A stretch of DNA of 35,573 bases, taken from the NCBI GenBank assembly GCA_900319685.1, contig ONPI01000019.1, positions 1-35,573 of the forward strand, in the 5' to 3' direction. Below the pieces are notes generated by a model that saw only the letters and a program-made list of their open reading frames with translations, had not been told where the DNA came from and did not search any database. The stretch is from an uncultured Bacteroidales bacterium (GTDB taxonomy: Bacteria; Bacteroidota; Bacteroidia; Bacteroidales; UBA932). The translations under genes and the position numbers were made by a program. Shown in pieces: positions 27,884 through 35,573 of this stretch (positions are counted from its first letter, which is position 1; each line of letters begins with the position of its first letter).

Positions 27884-29761
27884 ATGACATACAGTTTATT
27901 CGAACTCACCAAGATGAGCAGAGAGCAGCTTGAAGGCATTGCTCAGGAACATCAGATCAAGAACATCAAGAAGCTTAACGACGAGGATCTCTCTTTCGCA
28001 ATACTTGACGCCCAGGCTATGGCGGAATCTCTCAAACCTATCGAAAGGCCTAAGGCCAAGCGCGGAAGACCGCGCAAGACCGAACAGCCTGCCCAGAAGA
28101 AGGAAACCAAACCAGAAGAGCCTGTAAAGGAAAAGCAGGAGGAGAAGGAACCTGCCTCCAAGACTCCGGCCAAGCGGACGACAAAGACAAAGAAACAGGA
28201 TGCCAAGGCTGAAGAGGCATCCAAGACCGAACAAGCCCAGGCGGAAGAACCTGTAAAGAAACCGGCTGCCAAGAGGGGCCGCAAACCGAAGTCCGCGGCT
28301 ACGGCGGAAGAGAAGCCTGCCGCTGCGGCAGAAGCTGCCGTTACCAAGGCGGAGCCGGAACAGGTACAGGCACAGCCGCTCCAGCAGGAAAAACCTCAGG
28401 ACAATCCTGCGGAGAAGCCAGTCAGCGGGAAGGAATTCATACACCAGCTCTTCGATGACTTGAAGGACGACCCTGCTGCACAGGCTGACAATGGCCAGAG
28501 GAACGGCAAGAAGCAGAAAAACAAGTTCAACGGCCAGAATCCTAACCAGCAGAAGCAGAATTTCCAGAACGGGAACCAGAGACCGAAGGCTCCGGAGATT
28601 GAATTCGAGGGTACTGTCGAAGCGACCGGAGTACTTGAGATCATGCCTGACGGCTATGGCTTCCTCCGCTCTTCAGACTACAACTACCTGAACTCCCCTG
28701 ACGACATCTACGTCAGCCAGGGACAGATAAAGAACAATGCACTCAAGTCGGGTGACACCGTGACCGGAGAAATCCGGCCTCCTAAGGAGGGAGACAAGTA
28801 CTTCCCTCTCGTCAGGATCAAGTATATCAACGGGCGTACGCCGGACTACATCCGCGACAGGGTACCGTTCGATTTCCTGACTCCCCTCTTCCCTGATGAG
28901 AAATTCAACCTTCTCGGCCATGGTCACCAGAACGATGTATCCTGCAGGATAGTAGATATGTTCACTCCAATCGGAAAGGGTCAGCGCGGCCTTATCGTGT
29001 CCCAGCCAAAGACGGGTAAGACCATGCTCCTCAAGTCCATCGCCAATGCGATCGCCGACAACCATCCGGAAGTCTATGAGATTGTACTCCTGATCGACGA
29101 ACGTCCGGAAGAGGTCACCGATATGAGCCGCAGCGTGAAAGCCGAAGTCGTTGCATCCACATTCGACGAGCCTGCGGAAAGGCATGTGAAAGTCGCCAAC
29201 ATGGTCCTTGAGAAGGCCAGGAGACTTGTGGAATGCGGACATGACGTGGTGATACTCCTTGATTCAATAACAAGGCTCGCGCGTGCGTACAACACTGTTC
29301 AGCCGGCATCGGGAAAGGTTCTGACAGGAGGAGTTGATGCCAATGCGCTCCAGAAGCCTAAGAGGTTCTTCGGAGCTGCCAGGAATATCGAAGGCGGTGG
29401 TTCGCTTACCATACTTGCGACTGCACTGACCGAGACCGGTTCCAAGATGGATGACGTGATTTTCGAGGAATTCAAGGGTACCGGCAACATGGAACTCCAA
29501 CTGGACCGCACCCTCGCCAACAGACGTATCTTCCCTGCAGTAAACGTCGTATTGTCAAGTACAAGACGCGACGACCTGCTCTACAGCCGCGATGTGGCCA
29601 ACAGGATCTGGATCTTGCGCAAGCTCCTTGCCGATATGAATCCTACCGAAGCCATGAACTTCATGCTTCAGCTGATGGATGAATACAAGACCAATACGGA
29701 CTTGCTGGACAATATGAACAAGGTCTCCCCTCGCGAAGCGAAGTATTACGACACCTTCTAG
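27884..29761 (+). CDS. rho: Transcription termination factor Rho with long disordered insertion
   Basis: The protein has 625 residues, about 200 more than E. coli Rho (419). It is a hexameric RNA-dependent helicase that ends transcription. Residues ~1-50 are the helical Rho N-domain ([19 protein letters not shown]). Residues ~55-205 are low-complexity: first Lys/Glu/Ala/Pro-rich, with [14 protein letters not shown] and KRGRKPKSA (AT-hook-like) pieces, then Asn/Gln-rich. The RNA-binding cold-shock-like domain follows ([22 protein letters not shown]). The ATPase has Walker A with K379 (SQPKTGKT), [10 protein letters not shown], and the Q/R-loop region to the end. All catalytic segments are present. 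The stop shares CTAG with the carB stop (4-bp overlap). Confidence 0.97.
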   Translation: MTYSLFELTKMSREQLEGIAQEHQIKNIKKLNDEDLSFAILDAQAMAESLKPIERPKAKRGRPRKTEQPAQKKETKPEEPVKEKQEEKEPASKTPAKRTTKTKKQDAKAEEASKTEQAQAEEPVKKPAAKRGRKPKSAATAEEKPAAAAEAAVTKAEPEQVQAQPLQQEKPQDNPAEKPVSGKEFIHQLFDDLKDDPAAQADNGQRNGKKQKNKFNGQNPNQQKQNFQNGNQRPKAPEIEFEGTVEATGVLEIMPDGYGFLRSSDYNYLNSPDDIYVSQGQIKNNALKSGDTVTGEIRPPKEGDKYFPLVRIKYINGRTPDYIRDRVPFDFLTPLFPDEKFNLLGHGHQNDVSCRIVDMFTPIGKGQRGLIVSQPKTGKTMLLKSIANAIADNHPEVYEIVLLIDERPEEVTDMSRSVKAEVVASTFDEPAERHVKVANMVLEKARRLVECGHDVVILLDSITRLARAYNTVQPASGKVLTGGVDANALQKPKRFFGAARNIEGGGSLTILATALTETGSKMDDVIFEEFKGTGNMELQLDRTLANRRIFPAVNVVLSSTRRDDLLYSRDVANRIWILRKLLADMNPTEAMNFMLQLMDEYKTNTDLLDNMNKVSPREAKYYDTF

Positions 29762-32025
29762 TACTGGTCCCAGGACTTTATCTGGATATCATCCAGGTCC
29801 ATTGCGCAGAAGGCGCGGATAAACGCTGTAGCCAGCCTTGAATTGGTGAACAGCGGAACATTGAAATCAATGGCTGCACGACGTATCTTGTAGCCATTTT
29901 TCATTTCCAGCAGGCTGAAGTCCTTCGGCACGTTGACGACCATGTCGACTTCCTTGTTCTGGATCATTTCCACTGCAGGCCTGAAACGTCCCTTGAAGTT
30001 CGGGTTCTCGCATTCGCTCGGCCAAAGAACCTTGGTCGAAGGGATGCTGTTCTCTACCAGATACTTGTAGGTACCGGCGGTCGCGAACAACTCATATCCC
30101 CTGTCGACGAGGAGCTTGCAGGCATTGAGCATATCCGCCTTGGTGCGGGGATCGCCCGTGGAGAGAAGGACACGCTTCGCAGGAATCCTCTGGCCGACCG
30201 AAAGTACTGACTTGAGCAGAGCCTCGTTAAGGTCGTCGCCAAGGCATCCGACTTCGCCGGTCGAACTCATATCCACGCCCAGCATAGGGTCGGCTTCCTC
30301 CAATCGTGCGAATGAGAACTGCGATGATTTGACTCCGACATAGTCCAGGTCGAAGGCACTCTTCTGAGGGGCTGACGGATGCAGTCCCAGCATAACCTTG
30401 GTGGCAAGTTCGATGAAATCTATCTTCAGGACTTTAGACACGAACGGGAAACTTCTGGAAGCACGCAGGTTGCACTCGATGACCTTGATGGCGTTCTCCT
30501 TGGCAAGGAACTGAATATTGAATGGTCCCGAGATCCTCAGCGCCCCCGCTATGGCCCTGGCTATCTTCTTGATACGCCTGACGGTTTCGACATAAAGCTT
30601 CTGCGGCGGGAACTGGATCGTGGCATCACCGGAATGGACTCCCGCATATTCGATGTGTTCGGAAATGGCGTATGCTATGATCTCGCCTTCATCTGCGACA
30701 GCGTCGAATTCGATTTCCTTTGCCCTCTGGTAGAATTTGCTGATGACCACCGGATGTTCCTGTGAGACTTCTGAAGCCAGGGAAAGGAAATGGCGGAGCT
30801 TTTCATCATCGTAGCAGACATTCATGGCAGCTCCCGAAAGGACATATGACGGACGGACAAGCACCGGGAAGCCAACCTTTTCGATGAACTTGTCGACATC
30901 CTCAATCGTGGAAAGCTCGCTCCATTCCGGCTGGTCGACACCGAGAGCATCGACGATGCTGGAGAATTTGTGGCGGTCTTCGGCCTTGTCGATACTTTCC
31001 GCACTCGTCCCGAGGATCGGCACCCCGTGGGTATGCAGCCTCAGCGCCAGATTGTTCGGAATCTGGCCGCCCACGGAGACCACGACGCCGTGCGGATGCT
31101 CGATCTCGAATATGTCCAACACCCTTTCAAAGGTCAGCTCATCGAAATACAGGCGGTCGCACATGTCATAATCCGTGGAGACCGTCTCTGGATTGTAATT
31201 GATCAGGACGCCCCTGTACCCATGTTTCTGGATCGTCTTGAGGCACGTTACCGAACACCAGTCGAATTCCACTGACGAGCCGATGCGATATGCTCCGGAA
31301 CCCAGCACGATGACTGATTTTCCGTCATCTGAATACTCTATGTCGCTCTTGGTGCCGTTGTATGTCAGATACAGATAGTTCGTCTTGGCCGGGAACTCCG
31401 CGGCGAGGGTGTCGATCTGCTTGACGACCGGGACTATTCCCTTTGACTTGCGGAATTCGCGCACCTTGTCCATATTCTCGCCCTGGTTGCCTGAATCCTT
31501 CCAGACAGCACGCTGGATCTGGAAGTCGGAGAAACCCTCTTTCTTTGCGAGCAGGAGCAGTTCTGCAGGCATTTCGGCTATATCGTCATACCCGTGCATC
31601 TCCTCGTAGGTGCGGACGATGTTCTCGAGCTTGTTCAGGAACCATTTGTCGATCTTGGTGAGCGAGTGGATCTGATCGACCGTGTATCCCGCCCTCATTG
31701 CTTTCGAGATCACAAATATGCGGTTGTCCGTAGGTTCGCGGAGAGCTTCGTCGAGGTCTGTCAGGTGGAATTCCTTGTTGCCCACGAATCCGTGCGCTCC
31801 CTGGCCTATCATCCTGAGGCCTTTCTGTATGGCTTCTTCGAAGCTGCGGCCTATGGCCATCACTTCCCCGACAGACTTCATGGACGAACCGATCTTCCTT
31901 GAAACGCCGTGGAACTTGCTCAAATCCCAGCGCGGAATCTTGCAGACGATGTAGTCCAAAGCCGGTTCGAAGAAAGCAGGCGGTCGCCTTGGATGCAAGT
32001 GCAGAGGAGCGGCTGAGCCGTGCAT
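29758..32025 (-). CDS. carB 3' fragment (oligomerisation, carbamate-phosphorylating and MGS-like domains)
   Basis: The open frame has 755 codons; CarB similarity begins at codon 16 (31980) with [18 protein letters not shown]. The preceding 15 codons are out-of-frame. It carries the oligomerisation domain (~20-180), the second CPSase/ATP-grasp half (~190-605: [77 protein letters not shown]) and the C-terminal allosteric MGS-like domain (~610-755: [25 protein letters not shown]). An internal ATG at 31881 ([13 protein letters not shown]) could start a shorter product. Confidence 0.6.
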   Translation of the reverse strand: MHGSAAPLHLHPRRPPAFFEPALDYIVCKIPRWDLSKFHGVSRKIGSSMKSVGEVMAIGRSFEEAIQKGLRMIGQGAHGFVGNKEFHLTDLDEALREPTDNRIFVISKAMRAGYTVDQIHSLTKIDKWFLNKLENIVRTYEEMHGYDDIAEMPAELLLLAKKEGFSDFQIQRAVWKDSGNQGENMDKVREFRKSKGIVPVVKQIDTLAAEFPAKTNYLYLTYNGTKSDIEYSDDGKSVIVLGSGAYRIGSSVEFDWCSVTCLKTIQKHGYRGVLINYNPETVSTDYDMCDRLYFDELTFERVLDIFEIEHPHGVVVSVGGQIPNNLALRLHTHGVPILGTSAESIDKAEDRHKFSSIVDALGVDQPEWSELSTIEDVDKFIEKVGFPVLVRPSYVLSGAAMNVCYDDEKLRHFLSLASEVSQEHPVVISKFYQRAKEIEFDAVADEGEIIAYAISEHIEYAGVHSGDATIQFPPQKLYVETVRRIKKIARAIAGALRISGPFNIQFLAKENAIKVIECNLRASRSFPFVSKVLKIDFIELATKVMLGLHPSAPQKSAFDLDYVGVKSSQFSFARLEEADPMLGVDMSSTGEVGCLGDDLNEALLKSVLSVGQRIPAKRVLLSTGDPRTKADMLNACKLLVDRGYELFATAGTYKYLVENSIPSTKVLWPSECENPNFKGRFRPAVEMIQNKEVDMVVNVPKDFSLLEMKNGYKIRRAAIDFNVPLFTNSRLATAFIRAFCAMDLDDIQIKSWDQY

Positions 32026-32914
32026 TGACTTCTATTACCCTGTAATCCATCGCATCAGGATCATATGCGAATTGGACGTTGCACTCACCCACTATCCCGA
32101 TATGCCTGACGATGCGGATCGAAAGTTCCCGCAGGAAATAATAGTCGTTGTTGGAAAGTGTCTGGGAAGGCGCCACCACGATACTCTCTCCGGTATGGAT
32201 GCCGAGGGGATCGAAGTTTTCCATGTTGCACACCGTGATGCAATTGTCGTAGCGGTCCCGCACTACCTCATATTCGATTTCCTTCCATCCCTTGAGGGAT
32301 TTCTCCACAAGCACCTGGGGAGAGAATGAGAATGCTTTGCTGCAGATCTCTTCCAGTTCCGCTTCGTTGTCACAGAAGCCGGAGCCGAGCCCTCCAAGGG
32401 CATATGCCGCCCTGATTATCAAAGGGAAACCAAGTTCAGCGGCTGCTTTCCTGGCCTCTTCAAGGTTGGCTGCAGGGTGGGATTTGATGGTCTTGACCCC
32501 GATCTCATCCAGCTTCTTGATGAACAGGTCGCGGTCTTCCGTGTCCATTATGGCCTGTACCGGCGTACCCAGTACCTGGACGTTGTACTTTGCCAGGACT
32601 CCGGATTCGTATAGCTCTACGCCGCAGTTGAGCGCGGTCTGTCCTCCGAAAGAAAGCAGGATCCCCTGAGGGTGCTCCTTAGCGATGACTTTTTCTACGA
32701 AATATGCCGAAACAGGGAGGAAATATATCTTGTCCGCGACACCTTCCGATGTCTGGACGGTCGCAATGTTCGGATTGATGAGGACGGTCTCTATCCCCTC
32801 CTCGCGAAGAGCCTTCAAGGCCTGTGAGCCGGAATAGTCGAATTCTCCTGCCTGTCCTATCTTGAGAGCCCCGGAACCGAGGATGAGGACTTTCTTGATG
32901 TTCTCGTTCTTCAT
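31586..32914 (-). CDS. carB 5' fragment (carboxyphosphate-forming ATP-grasp half, truncated)
   Basis: The open frame has 442 codons, but only the first ~311 (to about 31982) are CarB. The rest, from [13 protein letters not shown], is out-of-frame sequence. It contains the N-terminal CPSase domain ([39 protein letters not shown]) and the ATP-grasp lobe ([65 protein letters not shown]). The last helix of the ATP-grasp fold and the whole oligomerisation domain are lost. It is unlikely to be active alone. Confidence 0.6.
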   Translation of the reverse strand: MKNENIKKVLILGSGALKIGQAGEFDYSGSQALKALREEGIETVLINPNIATVQTSEGVADKIYFLPVSAYFVEKVIAKEHPQGILLSFGGQTALNCGVELYESGVLAKYNVQVLGTPVQAIMDTEDRDLFIKKLDEIGVKTIKSHPAANLEEARKAAAELGFPLIIRAAYALGGLGSGFCDNEAELEEICSKAFSFSPQVLVEKSLKGWKEIEYEVVRDRYDNCITVCNMENFDPLGIHTGESIVVAPSQTLSNNDYYFLRELSIRIVRHIGIVGECNVQFAYDPDAMDYRVIEVNARLSRSSALASKATACFLRTGFGLHRLQDSALGFEQVPRRFKEDRFVHEVCRGSDGHRPQLRRSHTERPQDDRPGSARIRGQQGIPPDRPRRSSPRTYGQPHICDLESNEGGIHGRSDPLAHQDRQMVPEQAREHRPHLRGDARV

Positions 32915-33987
32915 AACTTGCCGATGAATTCGTCGAATAAGAAATTTGTATCGGTAGGGCCGCTGGATGCTTCCGGATGGAACTGCACTGAGCAGAAAGG
33001 CTTGGTTTTATGCCTTATCCCTTCATTCGTACCGTCATTCATGTTCACGAACCAAGGTTCCCAATCATCTCCGAGGGTCTTGTCATCGACTGCGAATCCA
33101 TGGTTCTGCGAAGTGATGTAACACTTGTTCGTTCCGACCATCCGAACCGGCTGGTTATGGCTCCGGTGGCCGTATTTCAGTTTATATGTATTGGCGCCCC
33201 CCGCCCTGGCGAGGAGCTGGTTGCCCATGCATATTCCGAAAATAGGCTTGTCTCCTTCCATCGCCTTGCGAAGGTTGGCCACAGTCACATTGCAGAACTG
33301 CGGGTTGCCAGGACCGTTCGAAATGAACAGGCCGTCATATTCAAGAGTGTTGAAATCGTAGTCCCATGGCACCCGGAGCAAGGTTACTCCCCTGTCGACG
33401 AAGCACCTCAGGATGTTGTGCTTGACTCCGCAGTCCACAAGGACCACCGTCTTGGCGCCGCTGCCATACTTTATTACCTCCTTGCAACCTACTATCGCAA
33501 TCTGGTTTGCCAGATTCGGGTCGTCGACCGGGAAATCTTTCTCGGTCCCGTCCGGGACTATCATTCCGAGCATCGAACCTTTCTCGCGCAGGATCTGAGT
33601 CAGCGCCCTTGTATCTATTCCGAATATTCCAGGAATCTTCTGTTCCTTCAGCCACTCGTCGAGACTCTTGACGGCGTCCCAATGGCTGTAGTCAAAGGAA
33701 TAATCACTGATCACAAGGCCGCGCACCCAGATCTTTTCGGACTCGAAATTCAGGGATATGCCGAGTTGATCCGATCCTTCTTGTGGAACACCATAATTGC
33801 CTATAAGAGGATAAGTTACGCAGAGAATCTGCCCTGAATATGATGGGTCCGTGAGAGACTCGGGATAACCGACCATCGCTGTAGAGAAAACGACTTCGCC
33901 GTCGGACGGTCCGTCGTAACCGAAGGAGAAACCATGGAATTCCATCCCGTTCTCCAGTTTGAGTGTTGCGCCTTTTCGTGCTTTCAT
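32911..33987 (-). CDS. carA: Carbamoyl-phosphate synthase small (glutaminase) subunit
   Basis: The protein has 358 residues from the ATG at 33987 ([14 protein letters not shown]). A TTG at 34008 would add seven residues, but it overlaps the -7 element, so the ATG is preferred. CarA hydrolyses glutamine and passes ammonia to CarB. The N-terminal domain has [26 protein letters not shown] and [15 protein letters not shown]. The class I glutaminase has the Cys nucleophile in [11 protein letters not shown] and the His-Glu pair in [14 protein letters not shown]. The gene is intact. Its TGA overlaps the carB ATG, so the two should be made together. Confidence 0.96.
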   Translation of the reverse strand: MKARKGATLKLENGMEFHGFSFGYDGPSDGEVVFSTAMVGYPESLTDPSYSGQILCVTYPLIGNYGVPQEGSDQLGISLNFESEKIWVRGLVISDYSFDYSHWDAVKSLDEWLKEQKIPGIFGIDTRALTQILREKGSMLGMIVPDGTEKDFPVDDPNLANQIAIVGCKEVIKYGSGAKTVVLVDCGVKHNILRCFVDRGVTLLRVPWDYDFNTLEYDGLFISNGPGNPQFCNVTVANLRKAMEGDKPIFGICMGNQLLARAGGANTYKLKYGHRSHNQPVRMVGTNKCYITSQNHGFAVDDKTLGDDWEPWFVNMNDGTNEGIRHKTKPFCSVQFHPEASSGPTDTNFLFDEFIGKL

Positions 33988-34005
33988 TCTGGCTCCAATA
34001 TTAAA

Positions 34006-34013
34006 CAAATTTA
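34006..34013 (-). promoter_or_regulatory. Bacteroidetes -7 element for carAB
   Basis: On the minus strand TAAATTTG matches TAnnTTTG in full. Initiation 5-8 bases on gives a leader of only 11-14 bases to the ATG at 33987. No good -33 TTTG at 19-21 bases is seen. I see no pyrimidine or arginine attenuator. Confidence 0.5.
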
Positions 34014-34025
34014 CTCATTTTTACT

Positions 34026-34033
34026 TAATTTCG
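34026..34033 (+). promoter_or_regulatory. Candidate -7 element for mnmE
   Basis: TAATTTCG is one base off TAnnTTTG and lies 18 bases before the mnmE ATG. It is back-to-back with the carAB element. Weak support. Confidence 0.3.
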
Positions 34034-34051
34034 CACCAATTAAATGTGATT

Positions 34052-35452
34052 ATGGATATTTCCCGCTTCGAAGATACGATTGTCGCTCCTGCCACCGTGC
34101 CAGGCACAGGTGCCATTACACTGATACGGGTCAGCGGTCCCGATACCATGCCCTTGGTAGATCGGGTTGTAGATTTCGTTTCCGGTTCCGCCTCGCAGGC
34201 CAAGGGATATTCAATCAGATTCGGAACGATCGAGGGGACGGACGAGGTGCTGGTGAGCTTCTTCAGGGCTCCTCATTCATACACCGGAGAAGATATGGCT
34301 GAGATATCCTGTCACGCTTCTTCCTATGTTGCGTCAGAGATAATGAGGAAACTCTGCGATGCAGGTGCACGTCCCGCCGATGCTGGCGAATTCACTAGGA
34401 GGGCATTTGTGAATGGAAAGATGGATCTGGCTCAGGCAGAAGCTGTTGCCGATGTTATTTCATCCACTGGTTCAGAATCCCTCAGGGTGGCTTTGAACCA
34501 ACTACGCGGAGGCTTTTCTTCAGAACTGGCTGAACTGAGGGGGCAGTTGATAGAGATCGCATCCTTGCTGGAACTGGAGCTTGACTTCGCCGAGGAGGAT
34601 GTTGAATTCGCTTCCAGGGGCAAAGTCTCGGAACTCGTCGATCGGAGTCTCGTCCATATCCGGAAACTCACAGATTCCTTCCGTCTGGGGAATGCCATAA
34701 GGAACGGTGTCCCGGTCGCAATCGCTGGTGCCGCCAATTCCGGCAAATCCACGCTTCTCAACTCCCTTCTCGGCGATGACCGTGCCATCGTATCCGATAT
34801 TGCCGGAACCACGCGGGACACCGTCGAGGATACGATGATGATCGACGGGATCCTGTTCCGTTTCATAGACACTGCAGGACTTCGTGCGACTTCCGACGAG
34901 ATCGAAAAGATAGGCATCTCACGTTCCTACCGGAAGATTTCGGAGGCCTCAGTGCTGCTCTGCCTGCTTGATGTCACAGCATCGGATGATGAGAACGAGG
35001 CTTCGATTTCTGACATCGTTTCAAAACTGGATTTATCGCGGCAAGAACTGATAGTCTTGCTCAATAAAGCTGATCTCATTGGGCCTAACATAAATGTTAA
35101 GATTCTAAACAATACTGTTTCATCGCTTGATGAAAAGGTGGTTAAGCTCTATATATCAGCAAAGAATGGAGATGGCCTGGATGACCTGAAGAAAGTGCTT
35201 GTGAAGACGCAAAAAGACCTTTCTTTGGAATCTGACCAGACTGTAGTTACGAATATCAGGCATTACAATGCCTTGAAAGAAGCTGGGAAAGCACTTCTTG
35301 CGGTCAAGGAGAACTTATCTTCAGGAGCCGGCTCCGAGCTGCTGTCGGAAGATCTCCGCATGGCCATAAGCCAACTCGGCAACATCACCGGCGAAATAAC
35401 CACCGACGAGATTCTCGGCAACATCTTCTCAAGTTTTTGCATCGGGAAATAG
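34052..35452 (+). CDS. mnmE: tRNA modification GTPase MnmE (TrmE)
   Basis: The protein has 466 residues from the ATG at 34052 (MDISRFEDTIVAPATVPGTGAI). A longer in-frame start at 33959 would run back through carA and is rejected. With MnmG it adds the carboxymethylaminomethyl group at wobble U34 of some tRNAs. The N-terminal folate-binding domain is complete (~1-118). The GTPase domain has G1 GAANSGKS (226-233), the IAGTTRDTVED loop, DTAG and NKAD. The C-terminal CIGK (463-466) holds the conserved Cys. The 3' third is much more AT-rich than the first part (35-37% G+C by count in 35041-35160 against 53% in 34501-34560). Confidence 0.96.
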   Translation: MDISRFEDTIVAPATVPGTGAITLIRVSGPDTMPLVDRVVDFVSGSASQAKGYSIRFGTIEGTDEVLVSFFRAPHSYTGEDMAEISCHASSYVASEIMRKLCDAGARPADAGEFTRRAFVNGKMDLAQAEAVADVISSTGSESLRVALNQLRGGFSSELAELRGQLIEIASLLELELDFAEEDVEFASRGKVSELVDRSLVHIRKLTDSFRLGNAIRNGVPVAIAGAANSGKSTLLNSLLGDDRAIVSDIAGTTRDTVEDTMMIDGILFRFIDTAGLRATSDEIEKIGISRSYRKISEASVLLCLLDVTASDDENEASISDIVSKLDLSRQELIVLLNKADLIGPNINVKILNNTVSSLDEKVVKLYISAKNGDGLDDLKKVLVKTQKDLSLESDQTVVTNIRHYNALKEAGKALLAVKENLSSGAGSELLSEDLRMAISQLGNITGEITTDEILGNIFSSFCIGK

Positions 35453-35573
35453 GATAATTAGTTTAACAAATTAGTAATCAAATAGTTAGACTGTTTCTAA
35501 AGTTTGGTGAATTACGGAAAATCAAGCGTTTTACGGAGTAGTTTGGCGTTTTTTGAACCACATTTGAACCACG
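35453..35573. other. AT-rich flank after mnmE
   Basis: No gene is seen. The first full 60 bases counted (35461-35520) contain 16 G+C, about 27%. A weak imperfect inverted repeat, AGTTTAAC (~35460) and GTTAGACT (~35484), has a long loop and no U-tract, so I do not call a terminator. The stretch ends in the short tandem repeat listed separately. Confidence 0.5.
35552..35572 (+). repeat. Short tandem repeat, two copies of TTTGAACCAC
   Basis: TTTGAACCAC occurs at 35552-35561 and again at 35563-35572, with an 11-base period close to one helical turn. It touches the window edge, so more copies may follow. Two copies side by side on the same face could be a binding site for a protein, or the edge of a mobile element. 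The sequence shows only the repeat. Confidence 0.7.

Larger units (their letters stand above)
29758..32914 (-). pseudogene. carB: carB, carbamoyl-phosphate synthase large subunit, split by a frameshifting deletion
   Basis: The locus encodes nearly all of a normal ~1,070-residue CarB, but in two frames. The enzyme makes carbamoyl phosphate for arginine and pyrimidine synthesis, using ammonia from CarA. The first frame runs from the ATG at 32914 to about 31981 and ends, as homology, at [15 protein letters not shown]. The second resumes at 31980 with [18 protein letters not shown]. In the family these two are joined by ~28 residues (a GYPLAF...TKTT-type segment) that are missing here. The change fits a loss of ~83 nt (3n+2). 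Both flanks are otherwise open and well conserved, so it is recent or an assembly error. The ATG overlaps the carA stop (ATGA). The 3' end overlaps rho by 4 bp. Confidence 0.85.

Noticed and set aside
29782..29796. Hairpin CTGGAT/ATCCAG just past the rho stop as a terminator
   Set aside because: The stem is only 6-8 bp and has no U-tract on either strand. It is more likely chance within carB codons.
31586..32025. Programmed frameshift as an explanation of the two carB frames
   Set aside because: A ribosomal shift would not restore the ~28 missing family residues, and no slippery site or stem is evident at the junction. A deletion fits better.
33959..34051. A longer N-terminus for mnmE
   Set aside because: It would start opposite carA and cover the carA promoter. 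The family N-terminus begins at the ATG at 34052.

Overview
The window is a dense housekeeping stretch from a Bacteroidota (most likely Bacteroidales) chromosome of roughly 50% G+C. Three things point there. Promoter elements of the Bacteroidetes type (TAnnTTTG at -7, with TTTG about 19 bases upstream in the best case) lie in front of several genes. The gene set is typical: a PPi-dependent phosphofructokinase, an IspG with an inserted domain, a Rho with a long disordered insertion, an archaeal-type Psd and an SbsA-Ig lipoprotein. Start codons also lack Shine-Dalgarno sequences. I cannot fix a genus; an uncultured gut lineage is possible.

Layout. Bases 1-4800 (+): the 3' end of a SpoU/TrmH RNA methyltransferase, a large receiver/PPDK-ATP-grasp protein of unknown role and a cytoplasmic GH13 glycosidase, packed as one operon. 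Bases 4789-6018 (-): PPi-phosphofructokinase. Bases 6130-15345 (+): ligA, a YihY/BrkB membrane protein, a RelA/SpoT enzyme, an Ig-like lipoprotein, a small outer-membrane barrel protein and ispG, nearly gapless. Bases 15320-19144 (-): rsfS-ftsH-cdsA-psd, linking ribosome silencing, membrane proteolysis and phosphatidylethanolamine synthesis. Bases 19219-19959 (+): birA. Bases 19956-23486 (-): dnaA-pepD-rpe. Bases 23487-23787 are AT-rich and gene-free. Bases 23788-27804: a divergent pair of envelope genes, a cell-wall amidase (-) and an LptD-like protein (+). Bases 27884-29761 (+): rho. Bases 29758-33987 (-): carA-carB, with carB broken by a frameshifting deletion. Bases 34052-35452 (+): mnmE, followed by an AT-rich tail.

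The most notable points are these. carB has lost about 83 nt near position 31981, so a normally essential-type enzyme is split into two frames. All four convergent gene pairs overlap at their 3' ends, and in two of them a clear intrinsic terminator lies inside the opposing coding sequence. Two divergent promoter pairs are interleaved so that each start site lies in the other promoter, and one of them serves two envelope genes that both appear to start with TTG. The receiver/ATP-grasp protein shows no phosphohistidine domain. IspG has an unusually short insert. The 3' third of mnmE and its flank are AT-rich and end in a short tandem repeat.

I found no rRNA, tRNA, CRISPR array or insertion sequence. 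No wholly new multi-gene system is evident. The best candidate for undescribed biology is the receiver/ATP-grasp protein with its GH13 partner.
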